A stretch of 64,000 nt of DNA, taken from JADLHS01 sp964594985 (lineage in GTDB: Bacteria > Verrucomicrobiota > Verrucomicrobiia > Limisphaerales > JADLHS01). The stretch's first letter is position 1, and the number at the start of each line of letters is the position of its first letter. The position numbers and the translations under genes were made by a program. A model generated the notes under the pieces. That model had not been told where the DNA came from and did not search any database. It was given only the letters and a program-made list of their open reading frames with translations. Positions 7,299 through 15,387 of the stretch are shown piece by piece. The stretch spans positions 135,928 through 199,927 of the forward strand of contig CAZQNQ010000007.1 of the NCBI GenBank assembly GCA_964594985.1, in the 5' to 3' direction.

Positions 7299-9095
7299 CT
7301 ATTTCGGTTTCAACTGCGGAAATAAAATCACATCACGAATGCTTTCTTGCCCCAGCAACATCATACAGAGCCGGTCAATTCCGATTCCAATTCCGCCAGC
7401 GGGTGGCATTCCGTGTTCGAGAGCAATCAGGAAATCCTCATCGAGCTTTTGTTGTTCGCCACCGGCTTGATGTTCGAGCGTTGTTCGTTGGGCAATCGGG
7501 TCGTTTTGCTCGGTGTAGCCCGGTGAGATTTCCTGTCCGTTGATGCAGCATTCAAAAACCTCAACCGTGGTCGGGTCGTCAGGTGACAGTTTCGCTAGAG
7601 GCACAAGCTCTTTGGGCAGGTGTGTCACAAACGTTGGATTGATGAGTGCCGGCTCGATGAATTTGGAGAACACGGCGTTCGTGACTTCAAAGTCTTCAAA
7701 CTCCTTGCCTATCTCCGCGCCCATGTCGTGCGCTTTTTGGCGACGTTCGGCGGCGGAAATGGTGAACCAATCCGCGCTGACTTTTTCTTTGATGAGGTCG
7801 TTGTACTTCACGCGTCGCCATGTGGTGAGATCAATCGTCTTTGGCTCGGTGTTGATTAACGGGAGGAAAAGTCCTCTTGGGCGGTCAAACATTTCTGCGA
7901 TCTTGACCATCTGGTCGCCGGGTAGATTAGTGCCGCCTTGTTTGATAATGTAATCAAACAAGAAGTGAGTTAAAGCTGTGCGTGCTTCGCTCGCAATGCT
8001 CTTGAGAGAATCTTGGCCGATTTTCTTTTCTGCTGCGTTCAGCTTTTGCAAGCACTGTTGAACTTCTTGCGTGAAGCGCTCAATTGTCTCGGTCGTGGGG
8101 GCTTTGTTTATGTGCTCTTTGTATGCCGCGAGTGCTTTATCCTGGACAAAATGTTTGGCTTCACCCAAAGCATGATTCAATTGGGCGGTTCGGTCTTGAA
8201 CTATGATGAGCGTGCCGAGGACTTTTTTGGCGATGTGTTTGATGAGCGATTCGACGGTTTCCATCATCGTCTCGTAATCGCCGAACGCCTGATAGGCTTC
8301 GAGCATCGTGAACTCGGGATTGTGCCGGCGCGAGAGGCCTTCGTTGCGGAAGTTCTTGCCGATCTCGAACAGCTTATCAATGCCGCCCACTAGTAGGCGC
8401 TTGTGGTACAGCTCCAGCGCGATGCGCAGATAAAATTCGCAGCCGAGCGCGTTGTGAAAGGTCTTGAACGGTTGCGCCGCCGCGCCGCCGGGAATCGCCT
8501 GCATCGCGGGCGTCTCCACTTCCACGTAGCCGCGACTGTGAAAGAACGCGCGAATCTCATGCACGATGGCGCTGCGCTTGAGGAACACTTCCTTCACGTC
8601 GGAATTGCCGATGAGATCGAGGTACCGCTGGCGATAACGGATTTCCGTGTCCTCCAACCCGTGCCATTTGGCAGGTGGCGGACGGAGCGCCTTGGAGAGA
8701 ATGGTGAAGGATTCGAGCTTGATGCTGGGTTCGCCGGTCTTGGTGCGGAACAATGTGCCGGTCACGCCGATAAAATCGCCGAGATCAAGGTGGGTGAAGA
8801 TGTGGAACTGCTCATCACCCAAGGCATTTTTTTGCGCGTAAACCTGGATGCGCCCGCTCTGATCGCGCACGTCCACGAAAATGGATTTGCCCATCTCGCG
8901 ATGCGCGGTGATGCGGCCCGCGACGGAGACTTTCGTGCCTTCAGGCAGTTTGCCGGAATCGAACCCGCTGCGGGCGTCGTTGCATTTAGTGTCGGGCGTG
9001 AACTTGTTCTTAAACGGGTCAATGCCCTTGGTCTTGAGGGCGGCGAGCTTGGCTTTGCGTTGTTCGATGAGTGAATTCGTATCTTCGGCGGACAT
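7299..9095 (-). CDS. lysS: Lysyl-tRNA synthetase, class II
   Basis: A 598-residue enzyme that charges tRNA-Lys with lysine using ATP. ATG 9095 (MSAEDTNSL) is chosen; a GTG 75 bp upstream adds a non-homologous tail. An OB-fold anticodon-binding domain (about residues 55-135) precedes the class II core with motif 2 at 249-263 (FRNEGLSRRHNPEFTMLEAY) and motif 3 at 567-580 (GGIGIGIDRLCMML). It is about 100 residues longer than usual because of an extra, partly helical segment at roughly 301-418, between KVLGT and TWRRVKYNDLI. From about 8250 to the stop the gene is visibly lower in GC than its 5' part, and its 3' end has a second diverged copy at 6498-6847. The coding frame is intact. Confidence 0.95.
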   Translation of the reverse strand: MSAEDTNSLIEQRKAKLAALKTKGIDPFKNKFTPDTKCNDARSGFDSGKLPEGTKVSVAGRITAHREMGKSIFVDVRDQSGRIQVYAQKNALGDEQFHIFTHLDLGDFIGVTGTLFRTKTGEPSIKLESFTILSKALRPPPAKWHGLEDTEIRYRQRYLDLIGNSDVKEVFLKRSAIVHEIRAFFHSRGYVEVETPAMQAIPGGAAAQPFKTFHNALGCEFYLRIALELYHKRLLVGGIDKLFEIGKNFRNEGLSRRHNPEFTMLEAYQAFGDYETMMETVESLIKHIAKKVLGTLIIVQDRTAQLNHALGEAKHFVQDKALAAYKEHINKAPTTETIERFTQEVQQCLQKLNAAEKKIGQDSLKSIASEARTALTHFLFDYIIKQGGTNLPGDQMVKIAEMFDRPRGLFLPLINTEPKTIDLTTWRRVKYNDLIKEKVSADWFTISAAERRQKAHDMGAEIGKEFEDFEVTNAVFSKFIEPALINPTFVTHLPKELVPLAKLSPDDPTTVEVFECCINGQEISPGYTEQNDPIAQRTTLEHQAGGEQQKLDEDFLIALEHGMPPAGGIGIGIDRLCMMLLGQESIRDVILFPQLKPK

Positions 9096-9234
9096 GCGGC
9101 GGGAAATAGAACACGAATTGGCCGCAGAAACCAAGCAAACAAACGAGGGGCGGGGGGGACCACTAAACACACGAAAGACACGAAAATGAAACGGAGCGCC
9201 AGCGCTTCGCTGGCGAGTTGAAACAGGCCGGAGC

Positions 9235-9306
9235 GTTGGAGTTCAAGCTTTAGCTTGTCCGGGCGGGGTTGGGAGGCAGGGAACAAGCTAAAGCTTGAAC
9301 TCCAAC
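9235..9306. repeat. 24-bp perfect inverted repeat
   Basis: The arms at 9235-9258 and 9283-9306 are perfect reverse complements, beginning GTTGGAGTTCAAGCTTTAGC on the left, with a 24-nt G-rich loop. It lies upstream of lysS, in a gene-free stretch. It could form a strong hairpin, but no T-run follows, so I do not call it a terminator. Confidence 0.85.
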
Positions 9307-9327
9307 CAAAATGGCGCGGCTGTTTCA

Positions 9328-9479
9328 GAGCCTGTTTGAAAACTCCTCGCTGGAAACCCGGAGCAAGGATGCTCCGGACACCCGCGGGCAGGATGCCCGC
9401 GCTACGACGTAACGCAGGCATCCTGCCTGCGGGTTCTGGCGGCATCCCTGCCGCCAGTTCCTGGTTTTCAAACAGGCTC
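9328..9479. repeat. 152-bp MITE-like element with 16-bp terminal inverted repeats
   Basis: GAGCCTGTTTGAAAAC (9328-9343) and its exact reverse complement (9464-9479) bound an interior made of nested palindromes: GGAGCAAGGATGCTCC, CGCGGGCAGGATGCCCGCG, GCAGGCATCCTGCCTGC and CTGGCGGCATCCCTGCCGCCAG. The interior closely resembles the element at 60219-60336, which lacks the outer terminal repeats. The stretch 9171-9580 holds no convincing gene. Confidence 0.8.
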
Positions 9480-9580
9480 TCAGGCAGTTTCATGAGCTTG
9501 CTTTCACAGAAACTGGCCGGCGGGACGCCGGCGCTCCCGGGCGGATAATGACCCGCAACTGATGTGACCGGCGCGGGGGA

Positions 9581-9775
9581 TCAGCGCCCCTTCAGCCACG
9601 ACGGGGTGAGCATGGTGCGGTCAATCACCATCTGTCCGGCGAAATGGTCGGCCTCGGATTTGTCCGTGAGCACCTTGGCGATGAGGCGGCGGTGGGATTT
9701 TTCCAGGACCTCGTAGGCGATCTTGAGTTTGGCCAGTTCGGCCCGGACTTCTTCGAGAGAGGAATTTGCGCTCAT
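9581..9775 (-). CDS. Small hypothetical protein, probable coiled coil
   Basis: 64 residues from ATG 9775. The first 45 residues form a charged heptad-like helix (SLEEVRAELAKLKIAYEVLE, then KSHRRLIAKVL), followed by a short tail ending SWLKGR. No family is recognised. No obvious Shine-Dalgarno sequence is seen. It is isolated between repeat-filled DNA and a 345-bp gap (9776-10120) in which I see no further gene or recognisable element, so its reality rests on codon pattern alone. Confidence 0.45.
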   Translation of the reverse strand: MSANSSLEEVRAELAKLKIAYEVLEKSHRRLIAKVLTDKSEADHFAGQMVIDRTMLTPSWLKGR

Positions 9776-10120
9776 AAAATAATAACGTCATACCGCGAGT
9801 GCCCCATTGGGAGCGGCACTCTTTCCGGATAACCCAGCATAGTAGAGGCCATTTTAGAGACTGTTTCACTGCGGCGGCTGGGGCCGAGCGGGCATTGGGG
9901 CAGGGTTGCAAAAGAGGCCTGAGTTGAGGAAATCCAGTCCGTTCCAGTGCGTATCAAGGTGTTGCCGGTTTGTTTCAATCCCTTGCTTGCGTTGCCGATG
10001 TCTGGTTTTACACTGGCGACCGTCTCACACATGTTCATGTGCGCTGGATGTTTGGCTTTCTCGTTTACGGGTTGAGGGGGATGCGGGAAAGTCCGATGTC
10101 CAATTGGGACCATGTTGTAA

Positions 10121-12154
10121 TTGAGCGCCGTCGTACGTTGTTTTGGGCGACCGGGGAGCATCCTCCTCATACTGTCACTGGTGTGCTGGCACACCCTCGC
10201 GTCTGCGTCTCTTCTGCTCGTAGAGCCTTTTAATTACACCAACGGCTCGCTCGTCACTGTCAGCAGCGGGCTTTGGACGATGCACAGTGGCACGGCCGGG
10301 GAAATGCAGGTGATTTCGGGGCGGGTGGATCTGCGAGCTTCACAAACAGAAGATGTGAGTGTGTCTTTGCCCGGGCAACCTTATGGCTCGGCTTCCGCCA
10401 CGGTGTTGTATGCCAGCTTTACGGTGAATTTCACCAGCTTGCCCACGGCGGGGGGAAATTATTTCGCGCATTTCAAAGGATCGGCACTGAGTAATTTCCG
10501 CGCCAAGGTGTTCGCATTCTCTGGTGGCGCGGGCGCGGGAAAATACTTTCTGGGATTGTCGGGAGACGACAATTCTCCCGCAGTGACCAATGCCACGGCG
10601 TTAAACACCAATTACGACTATCGCGTTTACCTGCGCTACACCTTGAACACTGGCGGGGCGACGTTGTGGGTGGACCCGGATTCGGAGACGTCGCCTTCCA
10701 TCACTGCCACGGATGCGGCGGCGGCGAGTGCGATCACCGCGTTTGCGTTGCGACAAGATTCTGGCCTGGGGGTGATTGCCTTCGATGATCTGCGGATCGG
10801 TACTTCGTTCAACGATGTTTACACCGGGCCGAACCTCATCGCCCCGGTCATCACGCAACAGCCCGTCAACATGTCCGCCATCGAGGGCGGGGCGGCGACG
10901 TTTGTGGTGGCGGTGACCGGCTCCGCGCCGCTGAGTTATCAATGGAAGTTCAACAACGCGCCAGTCGCGGACGCCACCAATGCCACGCTCACGTTGACCG
11001 CTTTGACCACCAATGCCGCCGGGCATTACAGCGTGACGGTGACCAACTTGGCGGGTGCGACCAACAGCAGTGCGGCGACGCTCTCGGTCATTCCGCCCAA
11101 TGCCAGCGGCACGCTCTCCGTGGTGCATTACAACGTGAAGGGCAACTTCGCCGCCGACTGGAGCACGAACGCGGCGCAGGTGCAGGCCATCGCGCGGCAG
11201 TTGCTGTATCTGAATCCCGACATCATTCTGCTCAACGAAATCCCCAACGGCTTCCGCTATCAGATGACGAATTGGATGATCGCGTTCTTTCCGGCGTATC
11301 AACTGGCCGTGAGTTCTGGAACAGACGGCGCGATCCGCAGCGGGGTCATCAGTCGTTATCCGATCAGCCGTTCGCAATCGTGGCTGGATGGTGTGAGCCT
11401 GACGAACTTCGGTTACAACGGCACTTACACGCGTGATCTGTTCGAGGCGGAAATCACCGTGCCCGGCGCGACCGAGCCATTGCATGTTTTCACGTCGCAC
11501 TTAAAGTCAGCGGCGGACGCTGACAGCCAGCAACGGCGTGCCGCTGAGGCCAGCGCGGTATCGAATTTTTTCGTGAACGTATTCCTGCCGACCAACGGTT
11601 GGAAACCTTACTTGCTGTCGGGAGATTTTAACGAGGACATCAACATCCCGATGAGCCAGAACCTGCAGGCGATCCAGCGGCTCACCAACGGCTCCGGCCT
11701 CAAGCTGACCACGCCGCTGAATCCGTTCACGCTGACGCGCATGACGCACTCGATTCAAGGCGCGCTTGATGCGCGGTTCGATTACGTGATGCCGGCGGGT
11801 GTGCTGTCGTCGAACATCGTAGCGAGCCAGGTGTTCCGCACCGATCTCCTGCCGCCGCCGTTGCCGCTCAACTTGAACAGCAACGATAACATCGTGGCTT
11901 CGGATCACCTGCCGGTGGTGATGGTGTTCAACTATCCCGATCCGGCGTTGCGCACGACGCTCAACGTGAGCAACCAGACCGTGACGCTGACCTGGCCGGC
12001 GCTGGTGGGGCGGAATTTCACGATTCAATCCAGCACGAACCTGACGACCTGGACGGCGACGGTCTCAAACCTTGTTGCGTTGTCATCGCAACCGACGTGG
12101 ACGACTTCCCTGACGAACGCCGCGCGGTTCTATCGCGTGGTGCGGACGCCCTAG
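10121..12154 (+). CDS. Exported Ig-like / endonuclease-exonuclease-phosphatase fold protein
   Basis: A 677-residue exported protein. The TTG start at 10121 is followed by a signal peptide (ILLILSLVCWHTLASAS). Region 1 (about 35-225) looks like a jelly-roll binding module. Region 2 (about 240-325) is an Ig-like domain (PVITQQPVNMSAIEGGAATF ... YQWKFNN ... AGHYSVTVTN). Region 3 (about 330-605) is an EEP-superfamily domain: VVHYNVKGNF, PDIILLNEIP with the metal-binding Glu, TSHLKS, LLSGDFNED and SDHLPVVMVF carry the expected Asn, Glu, His, Asp-x-Asn and Asp-His residues. A final beta module ends NAARFYRVVRTP, like two other exported proteins here. Probable extracellular phosphodiesterase or nuclease; substrate unknown. 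Confidence 0.8.
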   Translation: MSAVVRCFGRPGSILLILSLVCWHTLASASLLLVEPFNYTNGSLVTVSSGLWTMHSGTAGEMQVISGRVDLRASQTEDVSVSLPGQPYGSASATVLYASFTVNFTSLPTAGGNYFAHFKGSALSNFRAKVFAFSGGAGAGKYFLGLSGDDNSPAVTNATALNTNYDYRVYLRYTLNTGGATLWVDPDSETSPSITATDAAAASAITAFALRQDSGLGVIAFDDLRIGTSFNDVYTGPNLIAPVITQQPVNMSAIEGGAATFVVAVTGSAPLSYQWKFNNAPVADATNATLTLTALTTNAAGHYSVTVTNLAGATNSSAATLSVIPPNASGTLSVVHYNVKGNFAADWSTNAAQVQAIARQLLYLNPDIILLNEIPNGFRYQMTNWMIAFFPAYQLAVSSGTDGAIRSGVISRYPISRSQSWLDGVSLTNFGYNGTYTRDLFEAEITVPGATEPLHVFTSHLKSAADADSQQRRAAEASAVSNFFVNVFLPTNGWKPYLLSGDFNEDINIPMSQNLQAIQRLTNGSGLKLTTPLNPFTLTRMTHSIQGALDARFDYVMPAGVLSSNIVASQVFRTDLLPPPLPLNLNSNDNIVASDHLPVVMVFNYPDPALRTTLNVSNQTVTLTWPALVGRNFTIQSSTNLTTWTATVSNLVALSSQPTWTTSLTNAARFYRVVRTP

Positions 12155-12290
12155 CGGTCGGAGCGCGGACGGTCCCCGTCCGCAGCGCGCGGACAGACTG
12201 AGAGGTTTTGAATTTCTGGAGCGTTCGTTTCGTTGTCCCACGCTGCGAGCGGGGACCGCTCGCGGTCCGCGGCGGGTCGCTGATTCCGGG
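12155..12290. repeat. GC-rich palindromic element between two genes
   Basis: The stretch contains GCGGACGGTCCCCGTCCGC and, about 70 bp on, GAGCGGGGACCGCTCGCGG, both self-complementary, with GGAGCG/CGCTGC-type flanks. It begins at the stop of the preceding gene and runs up to the start region of the next. It is similar in style to elements at 34981 and 53808. Confidence 0.6.
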
Positions 12291-12321
12291 ATGGAAAACC
12301 GGTCGTGGAAAGGGTATTCAA

Positions 12322-12579
12322 ATGGGCATGACGGCGATTGAACGCGACATCCTGAAAGCTTTGCAAGAACTGGACGCCACCGTGAAGACGATGGCCACGG
12401 CGAATCCCAAGCCGAATCTCCTGCCGCTGTTCCAACGCATCGAAACGCTCGCCGAGCAACTGCCGCGCAGCACGTCGCCCGACCTGCTGCACTACATGCA
12501 GAAGAAAAGTTACGAGAAGGCGCAGTTCTGGTTGGAAGGGCGCTTCGCTGAAATTCAAAAGGGCGGCTGCCAGCGTTGA
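12322..12579 (+). CDS. Small hypothetical protein
   Basis: 85 residues from ATG 12322 (a second ATG lies 6 bp downstream), preceded by AAAGGG at a suitable distance. The sequence is mainly helical and charged: AIERDILKALQELDATVKTM, then LPLFQRIETLAEQL and a C-terminal KKSYEKAQFWLEGR. No signal, membrane segment or known family is recognised. The upstream frame is open but runs through palindromic repeat sequence, so the longer version is not accepted. Confidence 0.55.
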   Translation: MGMTAIERDILKALQELDATVKTMATANPKPNLLPLFQRIETLAEQLPRSTSPDLLHYMQKKSYEKAQFWLEGRFAEIQKGGCQR

Positions 12580-12656
12580 CGGCCAACCGCCCCGAGCAGT
12601 TGCCCCAGTGTTATTTCTGCTCCCAAGTCAGCGAACCATTGTGACGCGGCTTTCAC

Positions 12657-13217
12657 CTACTTTTGCACGAGTTGAAACAGAATGATCGCCACGACCGGCG
12701 GGAGCATCCCGGCGAGGATGAGCCATTTGCCCCGGCCCGAAATCCCGTGTTTGCCTTTGAGGATGAACCAGCCGGAGATCGTGAGGAAGATCAGCAACGC
12801 GCCGAACAAGTCACTCGCCCATTTCCAACCTTTCAGGCTGTTTCGATGCAGGACGTTGGTCTGATAGAAAAAGGGCCGCCGCTGGACGCGTTCATACGTT
12901 CCGGTCTTGGCGACCAGGTCCACGAGCAGCGTCGCGTTGTCGTAATAGATCTTCACATGATTCGCCGTCGGGAAGTCATGCACTTTGGGCGCGGCTTCCC
13001 CGACGAGCCTGGTGAATTCCGCCACGCGCTCCGTTGTGATGTCGGCGGTGGTGTAGCTGTGCTCCAGTGTGATGGTGCGCTTGGTGATGATGAAATCGGG
13101 ATTCCAATCGTTCACATGGTTAAGCGCGATCCCCGAAATGCAATAGACGAGGATCAGCCCAGACAGGAAAAAACCAATGTCCCGGTGCAGGTCGGTGTTG
13201 AGGCGACGGATATTCAC
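12657..13217 (-). CDS. PepSY-associated transmembrane protein
   Basis: 186 residues from ATG 13217. It begins MNIRRLNTDLHRDIGFFLSG, the usual start of PepSY-TM proteins, with the first helix at about 13-33. A periplasmic PepSY-like portion follows (KVHDFPTANHVKIYYDNA ... VDLVAKTGTYE), then FLHRNSLKGWKW-type sequence and two more helices (about 135-153 and 163-183). Relatives act with siderophore or metal uptake systems or as reductase-like membrane components; the reaction is not established. It is 12 bp downstream of the CbiX-type gene on the same strand, so the two are probably co-transcribed. Confidence 0.82.
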   Translation of the reverse strand: MNIRRLNTDLHRDIGFFLSGLILVYCISGIALNHVNDWNPDFIITKRTITLEHSYTTADITTERVAEFTRLVGEAAPKVHDFPTANHVKIYYDNATLLVDLVAKTGTYERVQRRPFFYQTNVLHRNSLKGWKWASDLFGALLIFLTISGWFILKGKHGISGRGKWLILAGMLPPVVAIILFQLVQK

Positions 13218-13229
13218 GGCACAACAATT

Positions 13230-14171
13230 TTATCGCACCGCGACGCGCGGCTGGCTTTGAAGTTTTGAGACCAATTCGCCGGTGATGCTGATGATCCATT
13301 GCTCCACGCTGGGGTCGGGCAGGATCGCGTCCGGGCGATAGACCACGCGGGTCTGGTGCTCCGGCACTTTGGCGATGCCGCCGCCGATGATCTTGATCTG
13401 GAAATTTTCGTCATGCGCCACCAGCACGGGAATCACGATGGCTTTCGACTTGGTTTGAAGAATTCGCTCCACCGCTTCCGTGGTTTTCGCGGGGCTGTAA
13501 TGCACGAGATGGCCGCACCAGCCGTGGGTGTAGTTGGTGATGCCGGTGTTCTGTTTGACGTGGGCGCCGACGGCGTCGAACAACGCGGCCCATTCGCGTT
13601 CGTAGGTGGCGTCACCGTAGGCGATCAACACGAGTCCCTCCTCGCCGGGATTCGTGGACAAGGCGCGCACGCGGCGCAGCACATTTGTTTTGAGCACATC
13701 GGTGAAATCCAGATTCGGCGCGATGACCGTGCGCGCCCTGGGTTGGTAGCGCTCGATCTTCTCGAGTTTCATCGTTTCGAGCGATTGCGGATCGGTCTTC
13801 TGGCCGATGATCGTGGGGATGTCATCAAAGGTGTGGGCGCTGACGGTCAGAAACACGGGCACGATGACGATGTCGGTGAAACCTTCCGCGTCGAACTCTT
13901 TCAAGCGCGTGGCGATGGACGGCTCGGTGTATTCCATGTGCGCGGTCTTGATGCCTTGGATGGCTTGATTGGCCAGAATGGCGGGCCGCACCTTGGTTTC
14001 CAGATCCATCAGCGCCTGCCGCCACGTCGCCGAGCGGGAACCGTGATTGACGAGCAGCACGCCGATTTTCGATTTTGCCGGCGGAGTCGCGTCAGGCGAC
14101 TGAGCAGGCAGTGAAGCAGGCAACGCACCGCAGAGCAGCGCGCCGAGGAATAGAGCGACGATCTTTTTCAT
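13230..14171 (-). CDS. Exported CbiX/SirB-type tetrapyrrole chelatase-like protein
   Basis: 313 residues with a signal peptide (MKKIVALFLGALLCGALPAS). The mature part begins IGVLLVNHGSR, the HGSR motif with the conserved histidine of sirohydrochlorin cobalto/ferrochelatases, followed by MEYTEPSIATRLKEF and DIVIVPVFLTVSAH, as in CbiX/CbiK. The second half (VLIAYGDATYEREW, THGWCGHLVHYSP, IVIPVLVAHDENFQ) looks like a second chelatase lobe. Cytoplasmic relatives insert Co or Fe into sirohydrochlorin; export is unusual but known for periplasmic CbiK of sulfate reducers. Neighbouring PepSY and DUF4198 genes fit a metal or heme-like cofactor role outside the cytoplasm. That role is an inference. Confidence 0.75.
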   Translation of the reverse strand: MKKIVALFLGALLCGALPASLPAQSPDATPPAKSKIGVLLVNHGSRSATWRQALMDLETKVRPAILANQAIQGIKTAHMEYTEPSIATRLKEFDAEGFTDIVIVPVFLTVSAHTFDDIPTIIGQKTDPQSLETMKLEKIERYQPRARTVIAPNLDFTDVLKTNVLRRVRALSTNPGEEGLVLIAYGDATYEREWAALFDAVGAHVKQNTGITNYTHGWCGHLVHYSPAKTTEAVERILQTKSKAIVIPVLVAHDENFQIKIIGGGIAKVPEHQTRVVYRPDAILPDPSVEQWIISITGELVSKLQSQPRVAVR

Positions 14172-14356
14172 GCCGCTTACGTTAGGTCGTGCTGGGGGGC
14201 GCTGCTTCCGGTCACTTGCGGAAGGTTGTCGTATGCTTGTAATTTTCGTGCCGCAGAATTGCCAAAATCTGCGTATTTATTGGCAATTTTAGCGTTGCTC
14301 GATGACGCTGGAAATATCCAACCGACTGATTTCCGGCTCAGTGTTTCAGAACAATC

Positions 14357-14492
14357 TCACGCGAAGGGCGCAAAGGCCGCCAAGGCAAGACGTGATGTTG
14401 ATGCCTCAACTCTGGCTGCCGCTTACTGGGTGGTTGATTCCATGCTCGCTGTGAATCCGATCCACTTTGTGCCCTTCGCGCTCTTTGCGTGA
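14357..14492. repeat. Inverted GCGCAAAGG-type repeat pair
   Basis: TCACGCGAAGGGCGCAAAGG (14357-14376) and, inverted, CCTTCGCGCTCTTTGCGTGA (14473-14492) match at 17 of 20 positions. The same kind of repeat occurs at 34191-34317. The gap 14172-14589 otherwise shows no gene I trust; an 88-codon plus-strand frame over it is repeat-derived. Confidence 0.7.
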
Positions 14493-14589
14493 GGCATCCA
14501 GTCTTGTAGCTGTTCCCGCGTTGGCAGCCCAAAAGCAACACGCCCCTCGGAGTTCCGAGAGGCGCGGGCGAAAGGAAGTGCGGAGATGT

Positions 14590-15249
14590 TTATTTGGGCT
14601 GCTCCCAACTCAGAGCGCAGTTGTGACTGGTTTCCTTGTAAGCAACGCCCAGGTGAACTCCGGCGATGGGTTCGCGTTGATGCGCGACCGTCAGCAAATA
14701 CAGGCCCGACTCCGTCGCCGGAACGCGAACGTAACCTTCGGCGTCGGTGGTGAATTCCTTCTCGTCGCCGGTTGGGGTCATCAAGGTGACCTTGACGCCG
14801 CCGCGCGGTTCGCCGCGCAGATAGAGCCGTGCTTCGCCGGGTTTGCCGGTGGGCACTAGATCCAGCGTGAGCAATGGTTTGCCTTCGCCAGCTCCCGCCG
14901 GCTGCCAGCGCGCGTAGAACGACGGCTTGCGGCCGGCGCGTACAGTGAAGCTGGTTTCGACACCGATGATGTTGGTGCCGGAAACGCCGGTGATGGCGTA
15001 GTGGTCTTTCTGCTTCGAGACGTTCAGCGCGGTGGGCACATTGGTCGAAGCCGGCGCGGTTTGAAACGCCATCGGCACGGTGAGGCTGTCGAGGTGGCCG
15101 GGGGAACGCTCCAGATTTCCGCTCGGCTCGGCGAACCGGATGACGGGTTGTTTGTCCTCGCCGGGTTCGATCCAGACGGAGTGGGCGAGGAGTTGCGTGG
15201 CGGTTGCGCAAACAACCAGGCCAAGAGTGAAAATTGTTTTGGCGGCCAT
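14590..15249 (-). CDS. Exported DUF4198 (NikM-like) protein
   Basis: 219 residues with a signal peptide ending LLAHS. The mature start HSVWIEPGEDKQP is the typical opening of DUF4198 proteins, whose conserved N-terminal His is exposed after cleavage as in the NikM subunit of nickel/cobalt ECF transporters. The C-terminal half is an Ig/transthyretin-like beta domain (GGVKVTLMTPTGDEKEFTTD ... GYVRVPATESGLYLLTVAH). It probably binds a metal ion or metal chelate in the periplasm. It lies in the leftward group with the CbiX-type chelatase and PepSY genes. The ATG at 15249 gives the clean signal sequence. Confidence 0.78.
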   Translation of the reverse strand: MAAKTIFTLGLVVCATATQLLAHSVWIEPGEDKQPVIRFAEPSGNLERSPGHLDSLTVPMAFQTAPASTNVPTALNVSKQKDHYAITGVSGTNIIGVETSFTVRAGRKPSFYARWQPAGAGEGKPLLTLDLVPTGKPGEARLYLRGEPRGGVKVTLMTPTGDEKEFTTDAEGYVRVPATESGLYLLTVAHQREPIAGVHLGVAYKETSHNCALSWEQPK

Positions 15250-15285
15250 AAAGAAAAATAGGTGGTCAGATTTTTTAGTTGCGTG

Positions 15286-15349
15286 CCCCTCACCCCGTCC
15301 CTCTCCCCATCCGATGGGGAGAGGGTGTCCGCTAGGACGGGTAAGGGGT
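15286..15349. repeat. CCCTCACCC/GGGGAGAGGG palindromic element, short copy
   Basis: CCCCTCACCCCGTCC, a CTCTCCCCATCCGATGGGGAG hairpin, and GGACGGGTAAGGGG form nested inverted repeats. This is one of about eight copies in the window (see 26470, 37801, 39618, 53666, 61873, 62106 and 63886). It lies in the gap between the DUF4198 and Kelch genes. Confidence 0.85.
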
Positions 15350-15387
15350 ATTCACATCACATCATTGGGTGTGAGTTTATTGTCTTA

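Noticed and set aside
14226..14492. Plus-strand frame of 88 codons
   Set aside because: Half of it is the inverted GCGCAAAGG repeat pair, with no family similarity and no ribosome binding site.
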